Source of the DNA: Marthasterias glacialis | Lineage: Eukaryota > Echinodermata > Asteroidea > Forcipulatida > Asteriidae | Reading direction: 5' to 3' | Assembly: GCA_911728455.2 (NCBI GenBank) | Contig: OU452224.1 | Location: 6,452,501 to 6,516,500, forward strand | Length of the DNA: 64,000 nucleotides | Shown: positions 36,671 to 50,132 of the stretch, piece by piece | How positions within the stretch are numbered: position 1 is the first letter of the stretch | Layout of the letters: each line of letters opens with the position of its first letter | Position numbers and translations under genes: made by a program | The notes under the pieces: model-generated | What the model saw: the letters and a program-made list of their open reading frames with translations, nothing else | Told to the model about the DNA's origin: nothing | The model's database searches: none

Positions 36671-37858
36671 GTACAAGAACGCATCATGGACGCATGCAAG
36701 ACCCCACCGATGTTTTCTCATTCAAATCAACACGAGACCGAAGCGAGGCTAGGGAAAACAGAATAATCTGGTCATTAATTTGTTGGTCTGATAATAATAT
36801 TGCGAATTAGGAGCGAACCAAGCTTGGTCTATAAGCTGGTAAGAAGTGAACCATAACAAAATATTAATCGGGAATTAAATTTGACTTCCAGATGTCCCCT
36901 ATACTTGTCACACTGATGCATCAAGTTTTTGATATTGAAAACTGAATTGGTCAATATTTATTTCATATTAATAAGTTTAGTTTTGAACACCTTAACAAAA
37001 TCAAAAGCACAGTTTATTGTATGCGAGAATTAATTGAGTTTTTCTTATTCAAATTGCCAACTACAGTTGTTTCAAGTGGTATGTTTTGATCACTTAAAAA
37101 TTTAATAATGTTGTGGGAATTGGAAATCAAAAAGGAATAACGCAAGACACACAAAAACAGTTTTTGTTTTTCTTCTGTCTCCAGAATATTGTCTCAGTTT
37201 GCTGCGTGTTGTAATCTATGGCGATCCAGTGAACTTTTTTTGGTTACATTCGTTGATAACAGTGAACTCCTCGACCGGAACACGATGCCCTAAAAACCAG
37301 ACTGCCTGACCCCGAGTGAAATGCAAACCAGACGGCCTGACTTTGCCCGTCTAGACACGGTCGCGGCTCCCGCGCGTGTACGTAGTAGCGGGCACACTCT
37401 CTCTCTGGGCGGCATGCGTGCCTGTTAAGATCATCGTTGATGAGGTAAATGCACGCTGGAATATTCATTTTACAGACGAGCTAGATAGTTATTGTGGACG
37501 TATAAGACATATCTCATCCTATTCAACTTGATGGGAAATGATGGGTTCTGAAATGTGTGGCTTTTGTGCTCGACATATTAAAATTAGAGTAGGCCTATCA
37601 CAAACTTTAAGACTGTCTTCACTTGTATATTACAGTCTTCTTTTGTATATGTCTTCTTTTTCGGTGTATTTATTTATTAAACATAAACATTTTTATTTGT
37701 CCAACTTACTTTTTGTTAATTTTTTTTTATTATTCATATTATTTTCGAAAAAACTTATACCTGTTTATGCAAAGGAAAAAAAACATGACTGAATTTCATT
37801 GCAAACTGAACTGGCGTTGACATTATGTTGAGCTATAATCATGAAAACGGAATTATGA

Positions 37859-37859
<1 letters not shown>

Positions 37860-37901
<42 letters not shown>

Positions 37902-37903
37902 AT
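37860..37903. repeat. (AAAT)n microsatellite
   Basis: About eleven uninterrupted AAAT units. Confidence 0.95.
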
Positions 37904-39822
37904 AGTATAAAAGAACATAAACAATTAGTTTGTTTTGTTTTAGTCTGAAAATTGATCTACAAAACTAAATGGGTCGTAAACTTTTGTATGCTATTATGTG
38001 GAGAGTCATCTTCTTGAAAACCACGCCCACAGAGCCAATAGCGACGCGCAGTAGTTGACTGATTTAACGCTGATTGGTTGTCATCCCTGATCTGTGTCAA
38101 CCAACAGATAGTGTGTTGTGGGGAACGGTGACCGTGGATGACCTCATTTGGACCCGTATAACCTCTCGCAGTCTCATTGTGTTTATGCAGAATCGTAAAC
38201 AAATATAACTCAGATATATTTGATTAACCAAACTAAAACCTCATTGCAACTGTAATTCAATGTTTGGTTTGTGGATCGTTGGTTCCCGAATAACTGACGA
38301 AAAAAGGAAGACTGTAATCTAATAGTTTTTGAAGGAGTACCAGTACTTCACGTTTTCAATATCAAGAAACTCAATACCGAAATAAAGAAGAAAACTATAT
38401 TATGTGTTTACGTTTTTAAGAAAACATTAAATTGCGGGTCCAACACGTCGGTTTTGTACAATATGCCTATATGCCTAAATGGCCTTCAACGAGACAGGTA
38501 ATGGCAGGGGACCAGTCTATAGGTGCACAATGCATGTTGTATTGACATACGTGAATGTTATGTACATTTGCTCACTGTCAGAGCAGATCCCACATTTTCC
38601 TGGAAGATCAAGCGTTTCAGATACCTGAACAATTCTCTTTTGATGGAAACAATATTGCTATCGTTGCCTTATGTACACCAAGCAGGGTTTGGATTTAAAA
38701 TGTGTTCCGCCATTTTGAAAGTGTTGTTTCTAATGACTGTCAAAGCCACAAATCTTTCCACAGTTCCAGCAACAACAAAAAATGCGCCAACTATGATTCA
38801 ATGTTTTGAAAGTTCGACATTTGATTTACATTATTATTTCCGTGGCACCCGGTCTTTAAAAAACCGATAACATTATAGTATCAAAAACACTTGGAATAAA
38901 AGGAGATCAGTTGTCGTAAAACGTCTCCTGAAGAAAACGTCACCGAATAATTGTAAACTCTTCCCCCAAAAACCAAATGTGCTGTTAACCCTTTAAGTCT
39001 GATTTACTTTGCCCCAAGGACCACCCATAGACTGTTTGACATTTCAACTTCTCTTTCATTTGATTATCGGCAACATAATGAGTGTAGAAATTCGAACACG
39101 CATCACTTCTGCATTCAATAAGAGATATGAGATCATTTTAACCTTGGCCGTCGGTCGACCTCCGCAATGTTATCACCGTGCACAAGTGAACAATGAATCG
39201 CCTCCACCCGTGGACTCGCGAGGTTTAAACGCTCGAACATTTAGAAACCAATCGTGGTGGCTACGCCAACGAAATGAACCGCGTTCTCCGTTCAGTATTT
39301 TATTCTAAATAATGAAATGAATTATTTATTTATTTTTTATTTATTAATAATATTCAACACATAGCTCATTTGATTGATTTCGGGCCATTGGAAAATATTC
39401 ACGGCTGGTTTTTGTGTATCTAGTCTAAAAAAAAAAAAACATGCTCCTGATTTTTTCACCAGCTCTGGCTATGCACGGTTGTATGTCTGCGTTTTACGAT
39501 CTCTCGGAAAGACAAAACAGTTAAGTGGGTCAACTTCACTTAATGTCTTTTGTCAATATACTGGTTTTCTTCTGTTCTGTTTGTTTGTTTCTTGTTCCGT
39601 TTTTCCCTCTTTGTTTCAACCCTTTAACAAGATTGAAAGACAGCCCCACAAGATAATTAGCATTACGGCTGGACGAGTGTAACAAAATAATGGCCGTAAT
39701 TGAATTTGTGGTGACGCAGAAACAAATTTAATTCACCGAGATTTCTGTCTTGCTACTACTTATACACCGTCCTGTGTTCCAACTGTTCAATGTAATATGA
39801 CTCTCATAGCAAGGGACCAGTA

Positions 39823-40017
39823 GGCCCCAAATTTCACAGACCTGCTTAAGCATAAAAGTCTGGCTTAGCAATTTTCTGCTCAGGAGCAAGTCTATTAAAG
39901 CAGGAAACCAGTCAAAGACAGTTTTTGTGTGACATGGTATTTTGGCTGGTGACCATATTCCGGTACTATAGCAACATTGTTTTGTGCTTTTTACCGGTTA
40001 TGTTGCTTATTAAGCAG
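39823..40017. mobile_element. MITE 'AATTTCATAGAGCTGCTTAAGC' family, copy 2
   Basis: Left end GGCCCCAAATTTCACAGACC. The interior has ACCAGTCA and TGACATGGTATTTTGGCTGG as in 52610-52790. The right end stops at TTAAGCAG, so its outer terminal repeat is lost. Confidence 0.75.
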
Positions 40018-43000
40018 CCCTCATTTGTACGCCCTCATTTGTACGCCCTCTATGCCGCGGTATAGTCACATTGATTTGATTGAAGGAAACAAGATGGCTG
40101 TACAACGATGACGTCAGTAAATCACAGCAGTAGGAATGATCATAACATAGGCCTAAACACAACGCTTATTAGCTTGGGTTAAAGATCAAAGAAATTCTCA
40201 TTTGGAAGTATTTTCTGCTTGAAAAATAACCTTGAACGTGGGCTAACTATATATTTGTTGCTCACAAGTTCATACGGTGTGTGTGCTTAGTCATTATTGG
40301 GAGACGCCAGTCAAAATTGAAGCGAGCGACCACTGAGAAAACATTGCGGTTTGAACATGGAGCGCATAAGGAACACAACTTCCTGAAACACACCAACAAT
40401 GATGTCATACGAACAAGGAAGAAAAACAAAACAAAATCTTACAAAAGGTTGCATTTTTCGCAAACTCTGTTAGTGTTGCACACCTAAAAAGATTTACCAT
40501 GTTAACACTGTATATACACTCGTTAAGGCTTGTACGATACGCCACCATGTCGTCTTCCATGGTGTGAATATGATCAATAATGTACAACGGCAGAACTGCA
40601 ACACCCCGGCGGACAATTAAAAATGTGTAGCATATAAATTGTAAAATATTTGAAGCCCGCCCAGTGAAAGTGATGATGTAAAAGCACCCTCTCGAAGTGC
40701 GCATGTACAGTCAAAGCAAGATGTGTATAAGTAGATGATCGAGTTAATAAAGAATTATTATGAGAAAGCATGATTACCTGCGTATTGTGATCACGGGGGG
40801 GCTGACTGGTTGATTTCCACCCTTCTCGTTGTCCACATGTGGCAAGAAAGTTAGTCCGTCAGCATTTTATTTAAAGCAGGACCGTCGACTCGAAGTAATT
40901 TTTGTGAAGAATTGAATGTATCTCGGTTTAAATTCAGTCTTGGCTCATGGACAGTGGGTTTTTTTTCTGGACGACATACACAGCACATGAGAACTACACG
41001 GCGGTTTCTCTCCAGTGAGACATGTTAAGACTTGCACCGGGAAAGATGCTTCCCCCCTGTCGGAGCAGAACATAATTTATTTAAATTGCAAAACTTGTGG
41101 TTCGGGAAGCGAACAGAAATAGTCAGGCTCCACTGTTGGTCGGAATGCGTTACTGGCTGCTGTATAACAATGATCATGATGTGAAAAAAAAACCGCAGTT
41201 GGAAACTCACGATATACCACGTCATCACATAATGAGGTTTGGCGGCCGGCAGTTCATAATGTGCTATACGGCAATCGCAGTCCCCTGGAAGTTGCCTATA
41301 ATATAAGCGAGTGGCACGACCCGCCAGCACCGGGAGTATCGGCACGGCGACCGGGGCGCCGCCGCGACCGACCCCAGGTTGCGGTCTCGAAACTCTCTGA
41401 GGTAGATTGTCTAACTCGGGTCAACTGCCCTATTGCTTTATATACACCCTGAGTGTACAGAAAGAAGAAGACAAAAAAGAACCGTCAAGTTCTTATTATA
41501 AGCGGTCACACCGGAATGGCAAAAGTTCAGGGTCCTTTCAAATGGTCAATTACTGACCGTGCCCTGCGACCAGTCATCGGTGAGGGTCACTTAGTTGTAT
41601 ATGCATTAAACGGTCAGTCAGGGTCATTGCCAATACCGCGTAACTAAAAATAAATGCCACTTGTACGGTGTTGTTAACCTCCACCTGAACTCAGGTGGCC
41701 CGACCGCGAACTTGGTAATTTCGCTGACATTCTATGGACAATATTGAAGTTATAAAAACAACCTTCATACGTCAAACGGTGAACAATTGTTTAGTTCCGG
41801 TCGACACTTATAAGATTTGAACCATAATTTTAAAAAAAAATGTAACATTATTGGTCTCTGCCGGCTCAAAGTGGAAGATTCAACTGAAGGCTTGGGAAAA
41901 AAAGAAGAAAAATGCCTTCCAAATCTAGTATCAAATTTGTTTTGTGTGTCTCTGTTTTGAACTCACTCTCTTCAACCATTGGCTTACTTTACAACAATAC
42001 TATTTTTCCAATTCGTTAATCTGTTGCCATTCGTCAGTGTCAGTAAACTCTTCACAACACCGAAAACCCACAAATTTCAATTTTAAATCATGACATTTTT
42101 TTTTTCCTTTGAAAAGAAAACTGCTGGTTCAGTCATAATAAAAGACTAGACTGTGACCGCAACGTGTTTACAAGATGGTCTCGGATGGAAACAAGTTATG
42201 AATGAGCAGCGTAGGCGTTTATTTGTAATCAGCGCAACATCGCTTTGCTTTTTTTTTCAATACAAGCAAAGACTCGCTCCAAGTCTCCTGACTGTTCTAC
42301 TTTGTTACGTTTCCAAGAAATAATGTGATGGACACCGACTGAGTATACGCAACACTTCGAGCTAACATAGTCTTCCTCTCAAGCCGTTTCCTCGGGTGCC
42401 AAAAGAGGGAGTAGTCACTGTTTCAATGAGATACCGTTCTATTGCTGGTGCACCTTTAACACATCATCAGCCGACCGAATGTTCGCTGACTGATGTTCCA
42501 GTTATACTGCCGTGCAGAAACTGAAATATAATAGAGTTGGGTGGATGTTTTTATGACATGGATCGAGATTCGATATTGAACTTTTATAACTGCACTGGCA
42601 GTCTCGGTGGATTTAGTAGTATGTCTCCAGTCAAAATTTCTTTCCGAGTCCGTTAGTCCATGGAGCACGGAGGAATGGCCTCATCGAGTGAGTTCTGTCC
42701 GGGTTGTATCGCAGCATCGCACGGCGAAACTTAGAGGAGTCGAACTGTGTTTTACCGAGACTATTCGCCTGTACTTCATAACAAGCTTCATATAACTACC
42801 TCTCAACTTGCTTCCTCACTTTCTAAAACACGCTCGTATTCACCCAGGCAAGAGCAACGACATACTACTTCACAATGAGGCTAATAATGGGGCCACTTGA
42901 AAATTAAGTGGAAGGACTTACAACAAGTCTACCACGCAGATAGTGGCCCAGTTGACGTAGCGGGATCAAGGCAAGTGTTACCTCTCAATGAACTCGCTTG

Positions 43001-44084
43001 CCGCGCATTATGGATATATCAAAAACAGCTGATGGTTTGGACATCCCGTGACAGCCAAACATATTATCTTTCTGATCGGATTATGAGATGGACAAAATCA
43101 GCCGGGGAAGGGTCAAGGTGGGCCGGTATAGGGACAATGCCAGTGCCAGTCGTCTAATGGCCGATCCTAGACTGTAATATTTGCTATGCGTGATTAATAT
43201 AAACAAATATCAGACAAAGAGTTGTATCAGTTGTATAGTACAATGGTTAGTTGTTTTTTCCTTGACCCGGCCATCTCTCATAGGTCAAAGGTCTCATAAC
43301 ACTAGAACACATTGGTTTGAAGGAGATCTGCATATACAGTATTATGCCTCTCAACTTTGAATAAATGTAGGTCAAAACAATGAATTAAAAGAGTAGACAA
43401 TTAGTAAAATAGAGTTCAGTGTCCTTCGGGTTTTTGATGTTGAATTATATATGAAGTTTCAAACATAAATTGTTCATAATTTTTACGCAAACAAGAACAG
43501 CCTGAAAGGTTAGCCAATCACAATGCGGATGAGGTTAATGTGCGCTTACCCCATCGCTTCTGATTGGCTGGGTAGGGTAGCAAAAATCGAGAAATAAAGA
43601 AAAATAATTGTGAATTCCTGACATGTTGGGAAAAGACCCTCATGTCTTCGCTAATCGTCGTGTGTGCTGACTTGGTCTTGGCAGCAGTGGCTTCGCGGCT
43701 ACGCCACGTAGAAGGCCTTCACGAAAAGGCCTCCAAGCACCTCAGAGTTCAAGTACAAACGCACGAACCAACCGCGTATAAACGTATTGGGTACATTCAC
43801 AGACAAAAAGGTGACCTGAAAAGCATTTCTTGTTTTGGTTCAAATTCTTTGTAGATACAATAGTACAGCCTTGTACAACATGCACTCGTCCCATTCAAAA
43901 ACATGGTTCGGTCCATTTTCGTATTCATAGTAAATTCATAAACAAAGAGCATGGTGAACAATAGTGGTCATAAAATGAACCAATTTTTTTGTTTATTGAA
44001 ATCGTCTTTTACTGCATGCATAATGCTTCCTCGGTGAGATCGACCCAGTAGATGGATTAGACCTAATGATTGAAAATTTAATAA

Positions 44085-44235
44085 GTTTCAATCAGCAAAG
44101 CTCACTGATTATAAAGTTCATACCAATCCCAATCATCAGACAAATATGATATCGGGTGAAATTCTGGGGGAAAATAGTGGGTGTTTTTTTTTTCTTCGCT
44201 CAGATACGTGACCTCTGGCTTGGAGTGAAATCTTG
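44085..44235 (+). repeat. Dispersed 'GATTATAAAGTTCAT' repeat
   Basis: AAGCTCACTGATTATAAAGT followed by CATACCAATCC. It resembles 48410-48540 and the reversed copy at 18590. Confidence 0.65.
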
Positions 44236-44274
44236 TTCGTAGGTTTTTTGTAGATGTGTGTATTATTGAAGTCC

Positions 44275-44500
44275 ATGGAAAACCGGCGGCGTTGCCAGGG
44301 GTCGGGGTGCATGGGGGCATGTGCCCCCATAAATGTCCAGTGCCCACAGGTGCCCCTCCCCACGAAAACAATCCAAAGACATGTAATTTATTTAACAAAC
44401 ATGGCCCTGGGCCCCCACTGAAAAGCCATGCCCCCTCCCCCTGTGCCCTCCCCCGTGCCCAACCCCCCAATTGAAAAAGTCCTTGCTATACGCCGCTGTG
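44275..44500. repeat. C-rich interspersed repeat with 'GGCGGCGTTGC' end
   Basis: Left ACCGGCGGCGTTGCCAGG and right CCTTGCTATACGCCGCTGT are roughly inverse. Between them lies CATGGGGGCATGTGCCCCCA and long C-rich text. Probably a transposon remnant; the superfamily is not clear. Confidence 0.5.
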
Positions 44501-45614
44501 GAAAATGATTTCACCTTTCCAAAATAATGATAGGCCTACTTCAATTAAATGCGTCGTTTGGTTTTTGTCAGTGATGCTGATTTATGGGCAAAAATATCCA
44601 GAAAGGTACAATCAAAAAATGTCACATGTGAAAGTTTCGGTTGAATACATTGCCCTACTTATTGAGAAAATAACAGCGAGTTTACAGTGGGTACCAACCG
44701 CATCTCGGGCCTGGTTGAGGGCAGCATTCAAACGGACACCACGGATATTTCCAAAAGTCGCCTGCATTTTGAATTTTTCAAAATACTCTTTATTGATGCC
44801 TAATCAACGGGGGACACTTCGGACGAAATAAGTTCGCAGGATTCTTGCGGACCATTACCATCTTTATAACAAGTAGGCTTTCGGACAAAATTTACAAAAT
44901 TTCTTTTCGGGTTCATAACAAAAGTACGACCTTACCTTTAAATCATTTTTTTTTTGGGGGGGGGGGGTGAGAGCATTCCAACCATGTTGTTTTCAACATA
45001 CACAGCACACATTCCAACCCCTGTGAAAATATCATAATTCGTGTTCACGCTTCAGAGAAAACAACTAGAAAACAGTTCATCGTGGTTATGTGCACAATCA
45101 CTTTCAGGCCAATTGAATCGCAGCTGTCGAACTGTTTGATTGAAGCTGGTCTTCAATTGCTGTATACACTGACTATACAGAAAATGGCTTTTTTTTTAAG
45201 TATCACACATACATATTTTTCTGGAGGATTGATACTGGTAACATTATAACCAATTGAGTTTCAGTTTGAGGCTGATATTTTTTTTCTCTCAGTCACTCAA
45301 TATTTACTAAATCAATGTTCTTAGTTTTTAATCTCAACTGTGATTAATTGATAATTATAATAGAAAGCTTTTCAATGAATGGTGGCGTCATTGGTCACGA
45401 GTCCAGGCTACAGTGAGGTTATTCTAGTTCAATCTATGGACCTCTTTCATAGAATGCCAGACATTATTCTCTTTTTAAGTGCTTTTTCGCATCCAAGTCC
45501 CAAACTTGCAATAAAACAGTCTAGTGAAGTCAGTAATTATTGCAGACACAATTGGTCCGGAATGGCGGTGCGCTCCCAGTCACTTTGGTGTTTGCAGTGG
45601 ACACGAAAAAATAC

Positions 45615-45659
45615 TTATAGCCATGGCCAGTATAGTCATGGCCAGTACAGTCATGGCTT
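45615..45659. repeat. 15-bp tandem repeat, three copies
   Basis: AGTCATGGCCAGTAC-type units with small differences. Confidence 0.85.
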
Positions 45660-47445
45660 GAACACAAAGATTCATTTTTAGAAAACTCGGGCAAGATTCG
45701 ACATAAGAAAACAAACAAGTCCAAATTTGGTTGTGGTGAGTTTGCCCCCCTGAACCCTCTTTGCACAAACTTTGGCGGCATTGTATGGACCGTTTCGAAC
45801 CTCATATTCCCCAGCGAGCTTCCTGTACCGCGCACAGAGCAGCAAAACTATTTTAATATTAGTCTTTTGATGACGGGGGTGTCAAAATATATGCTTTTAT
45901 ATTGCACCTTTATTCTGCAACGTCACGGCCGTAGGGCCTACTGGTTTTGCCCACCGGTAGTTGGCAGCCATCTTAAAGTTATTGATGTGTAGTGAACCTC
46001 ATTGCTCTTTTAATGCTCCTGTAATTTTAGTTATTTCCAAATGATCACATGTTGTTCTTAATCATTTCATTTTGTACGCGTTGCTAGTATAGTACCTCAC
46101 TAGTTGGTCCAGTGTTTATTAGTACGCTATCCCTCAAATGTATTTCCTAACACGATGTACACAGTTCGAACTTGGTGATTATTTTCATTAATCTGTACTT
46201 ACATGAATCGTCACACTGAGTGTCAGTGTTAATCTACCTTGGAGCGCCTAAAAGACCAACAGCACACACGAACCTGTTAACATGTCAATCCCTGTTTTGA
46301 TCACATTTTTTATACATATGTTTTTTTTTCATAGAACACCCTTCAGCAATTCAGACAAACGTTAACAAAGCCCCAACTGATATTATGTCAGAGGCTTACA
46401 AAACATTTGACCTTGTTTTTTTTTTTTTTCGAAGTGTATTTTTGGACAACAAAAAAAGAAAGTCGTTTGTGGGATGAATTTACTTCATTCGCACTCGTTA
46501 TAAAGGGGTAGGCCTATAAGCCTACTACTTTGATTCCCACGCACGACGAGCCATATGATTATAATTATAACTTTTCTGTTGTATATGTTAGTTAATGAGT
46601 ATAAGGACCTTCTGCAAAAAAATGACGGGAAACAACACAGGCCTTAAGATGGTTACAGCAGTCGTTTGCCATGGTTTTCTTTCAAGTATATTAAATTTCA
46701 TTGAGGGCGCGTGTCAGAATATTAACAGTGTTCTACTAGGTGGCGGTGACCGCGGGCTTGCACCTGCTGACCGGCGCGTTTATCGACCGGCGAGGACACG
46801 TTATGGCGGGATTTTTGGTTAACAACAGAAGGTCACTATAAAAGGCAAAGGCCCCCCGGGGTCTTGGTTATGTTCAAACAAGGGAAGGGTAAGGGTTGGA
46901 ATCGACTGTTTTTCTGGGTTTTTTTTTTTTGGGGGGGGGGTCAGGAAGTATAATATTCAGGGATAGGATTTGCCGAATGTGAAAATTTAAAAAAAAAATG
47001 GCTTGTGGGCGTACGCCCCCGCTTTCCTAGAACTAGAACCTCCTCTAGATTTATTACAAATCAGGTTAACAGACTCTGTGCATCATCAGAAACACACAAC
47101 TTTACAGGTTTGGACACAATGTGGACTATTTCTTTTTCCCTTTGGCGATTGCTTTTACTTCCTTTCAAATTGTTTTGAAGGGTCAAAGAGATAATTGTGA
47201 GAAAAAAAAATGAATTCGAAGAAAATCCTGAAAAATCACATGCATGAATATTCTTTAAGGGTAAAATATAGGATCGGTAAAGCTGACTGTGTTCTTACTT
47301 TGTGTGATTATCGATACTTATCGAAAATGTTTTGGATGAATATCAAATCCTGTATTGTACCAAGCCCAAGGGACGAGGTTAAAGGAATGGGCAACTTTGG
47401 TACTTGGAACATGGAGGTATACCTTAGAGAAACGAATAAAAAAAA

Positions 47446-47542
47446 CATCAACAAACAAACAAGCAACCAACCAACCAACAAACAAACAACCAACCCAACA
47501 CCCCACCCAACAAACAAACAAACAAACACCCCCAACAAACAA
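47446..47542. repeat. (CAAA/CAAC)n simple repeat
   Basis: AACAAACAAACAAGCAACC and similar text. Open frames on both strands come from the repeat. Confidence 0.85.
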
Positions 47543-48249
47543 ACGTACAAGATTTGACTCAGTAGTGCTTCCTTTACATTATTTTAATTAATTAAAATTA
47601 CACCACCTGATATGGGAAAATAAGAAATCTAAAAAACAAAAACTGGTTTTTCCAATTTCTAATGATGTAAACATCCTAGTATTTTGAAAGAATAATACAT
47701 GCCGTATAAACAATTCTATTTACATGCCAACTAGTCAATTCCCTAAATGAATAAAGTTCACTAAACATACCGCCATATAGTTTCTTCAAACTTGCGGAAA
47801 ATAATGTACATTTTTGTTAAGTAAATGGGGAGAAGAGACAAATGATTCAATCTGACTATAATTTGAAATGGAATTCTTAACAAACCATGTACAGAAATAA
47901 GCAAAACATCAGTCACAGACAGTTTTTTTTTTCATGCATCTTTTGTGCTGCTCAGCTGGTTTTCTCGTTTTTGTTTTCTCCTCAACTATGCCACTGAAAA
48001 TTGGAGAAAAAAAACAGCAGCACAAAGTCTCGCTGAGCCTGGCACTGTCCTCTCTTCTGTGTTTGTTTGACAAACTGCAGTTGCACGGCTGTGATTCTGT
48101 GGTCACATTATATCATGTGATATGTACTGCTTGTGATCAGGTTTCTCTGTTGATTTTTAATTTGCAGATTAATTTCATAAGTATTATTTTCCAAAGCTTG
48201 TGATCATCAATTAGATAGATGTTAATATTTGCATCGGGGGGATGAATAC

Positions 48250-48390
48250 ATTTCAATTTGCCTTACACCGATGTGTGATAAGCACTGTATACTCAGTGCT
48301 TTCGAGTCCTGTGGTCCTTTTTTTCTCACAGGACTCGAAAGCACCGAGTATACAGTGCTTGTCACACATCGGTGTAGGGCAAATTGAAAT
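48250..48390. repeat. Large hairpin: ~64-bp arms, 13-base loop
   Basis: ATTTCAATTTGCCTTACACC begins the left arm and GGTGTAGGGCAAATTGAAAT ends the right arm. The arms pair through CGAGTCCTGTG/CACAGGACTCG at the loop, with only a few mismatches. It may be a MITE or a hairpin RNA source. Confidence 0.9.
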
Positions 48391-48409
48391 TTATATTCTT
48401 GTGATCATC

Positions 48410-48540
48410 GTGAAAAGTTTCAATCTGAAAGCTCACTGATTGTAAAGTTCATTCCAGAACCAATCCTCCGGGGGAAATATTTCCGTCTAAAGTTAAGGAA
48501 ATTGACTCAGTAAATCACCATTGCTTCCCAATCGAAATAC
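48410..48540 (+). repeat. Dispersed 'GATTATAAAGTTCAT' repeat
   Basis: GAAAGCTCACTGATTGTAAA, then TTCATTCCAGAACCAATCC, then TTTCCGTCTAAAG and ATCACCATTGCTTCCC. It follows directly on the hairpin at 48250-48390. Confidence 0.65.
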
Positions 48541-48794
48541 AAAATCTTTTATGAAACGTTTAACTGCTTTCCATTGTTTTCTCTCGAATTTGATGAAATT
48601 TTCCACAGGTTGATTTAATAATGATGAGTTTATTGAAAGCTAGAGAAAGGTAATTAATTTACTCTTCCAAACACAACTGTGTGTTTTCCGTTTAATGTTG
48701 TGTGATTAAAAGAAATAATAAAATATCCATAAGAAAATACAGCAAAAAAAGCACCAAAAACCAAGTTAGTACCTAAATAAAAATTACTGTAACA

Positions 48795-49513
48795 TTGTTT
48801 ACAGAATGAACTATAACTGACCGTATTTTTGATCGAATGAGGACGCTTTCAACGGCAAATTACCTTGCATCACTGTTTGCAGTTTTACCTTGTTTTGACT
48901 GCCTGTATGTTGTTTTCTTGCGTCAATGGCCAAATAAATAATAATAATAACAACAGTGACAACAACAAAAACAGTTATACTTGTTTCGCGATACGTAAAT
49001 TTGGTCCACACAGGCCCTCATGCGGTCAAAAATACTGCAACCTGGTGTGTAAACTAGAAGGGAGAAAGGCTTGAGGAGTAAGGGAGTTGGGTGGGTCGCT
49101 GCAACGGAGATGTCTAAAATTCTATACATTTACATTTTGGGTGAAACAGAATTAAATTTGTTTACAGAATGAACTATAATTGGTGTGTAAGCTAGACAGG
49201 GAAAGGGGGGAAAGGGGAAGGGAGAAGGGCGGAGGGCGGAAGAGGGAAGGGGGAAGGGTGGAAGGGTTGTTGAAGAAGGAAATTAGGTCGCTCCAACTGA
49301 GGTAGCGAAAAATATATACATTTACATTTTGGCTGAAACAAAATTAATTTGTTTATAGAATGAACTATAATTGGTGTGTAAACTTGACGGGGAAAGGGAT
49401 GAAGGGGGAAGGGGGAAGGGGGAAGGGGGAAGGGTGGAAGGGTGGAAGGGTTGCTGAAAAGGAAATTGGGTCACTCCAACTGAAGTAGCGAAGATTCTAT
49501 ACATTTACATTTC
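48795..49513. repeat. Three tandem copies of a 190-330 bp unit with purine-rich cores
   Basis: Each copy contains TTTACAGAATGAACTATAA or a close form, then GGTGTGTAA, a GGAAGGG-rich stretch, GGTCGCT.CAAC, and ends in ATACATTTACATTTTGG or a close form. Copies: about 48795-49137, 49138-49330 and 49331-49513. The GA-rich cores differ in length. Confidence 0.8.
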
Positions 49514-49727
49514 GGCTGTAACCGAATCGATTGTTGATCTCCAAACATTGCATAGGTTTATAGAAGAAGGGGAACACCACTGGTTTTATTAGTTAAGTTT
49601 TTATTCTCAATAACTTCAATGAAGAAACTTGCTTCGCTTGTAATAGTAATGAATTTGGAAGAACCGAACACTTTTTCTCAACCCCCTAAGGGCCTGTACA
49701 GAGAACAGACCAACAAAGGCATCGGTC

Positions 49728-49733
49728 TTTATT
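49728..49733 (-). terminator. Possible SYAP1 polyadenylation signal
   Basis: AATAAA on the minus strand, 400 bp past the SYAP1 stop codon. Further hexamers lie lower, so the true site is uncertain. Confidence 0.35.
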
Positions 49734-50132
49734 CTGTCTCATGAACCTTTGAAGAAATAACTCATACGGTTCCAAACTAAAGGGGAAGCTACAATTACCA
49801 TGAAATGTTTTTGGGGGGAACAAAATTATTGGGGGGAATTAAAATTCTTTATAACTGTAAAATTGAATTATATGTATAATCTTGTGAACATGAATTTTTT
49901 GAGAGTGTTTGGATACAGCGATAAGTGAAACCTACCTCATGGCTGTTTTTTTTTTAACACAAAAAGTTCTGCGTGGCAAATCTTACCAACAAGGTGATGT
50001 TGTTAATAAAGCGAAATAGGGTTGAACAAACCCCGAAGCCCGCGGCAGAAACAAAGGTACGCACTCTGTAAATCTGTTCAATACTGACGTGATGATATAC
50101 AAGTAGTGCATGTTTGGTAGACTCTGGATGAA

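Larger units (their letters stand above)
32261..50132. other. Second long stretch without a recognised gene
   Basis: About 18 kb with no protein I recognise. It holds simple repeats (36306-36670, 37860-37903, 45615-45659, 47446-47542), two clear hairpins (33094-33133 and 48250-48390), MITE copies and the tandem block 48795-49513. The 3' UTR of SYAP1 lies at its right end. Confidence 0.5.

Noticed and set aside
36421-36810. Open frames rich in Met, Tyr, His and Val
   Set aside because: Pure product of the TACATG repeat, present on both strands.
42897-43157. 86-codon open frame with many charged and aromatic residues
   Set aside because: No family match, no supporting splice sites, surrounded by noncoding DNA.
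47210-47557. Open frame with Thr-Asn-Lys-Gln repeats
   Set aside because: Encoded by the CAAA/CAAC simple repeat; no splice or family support.
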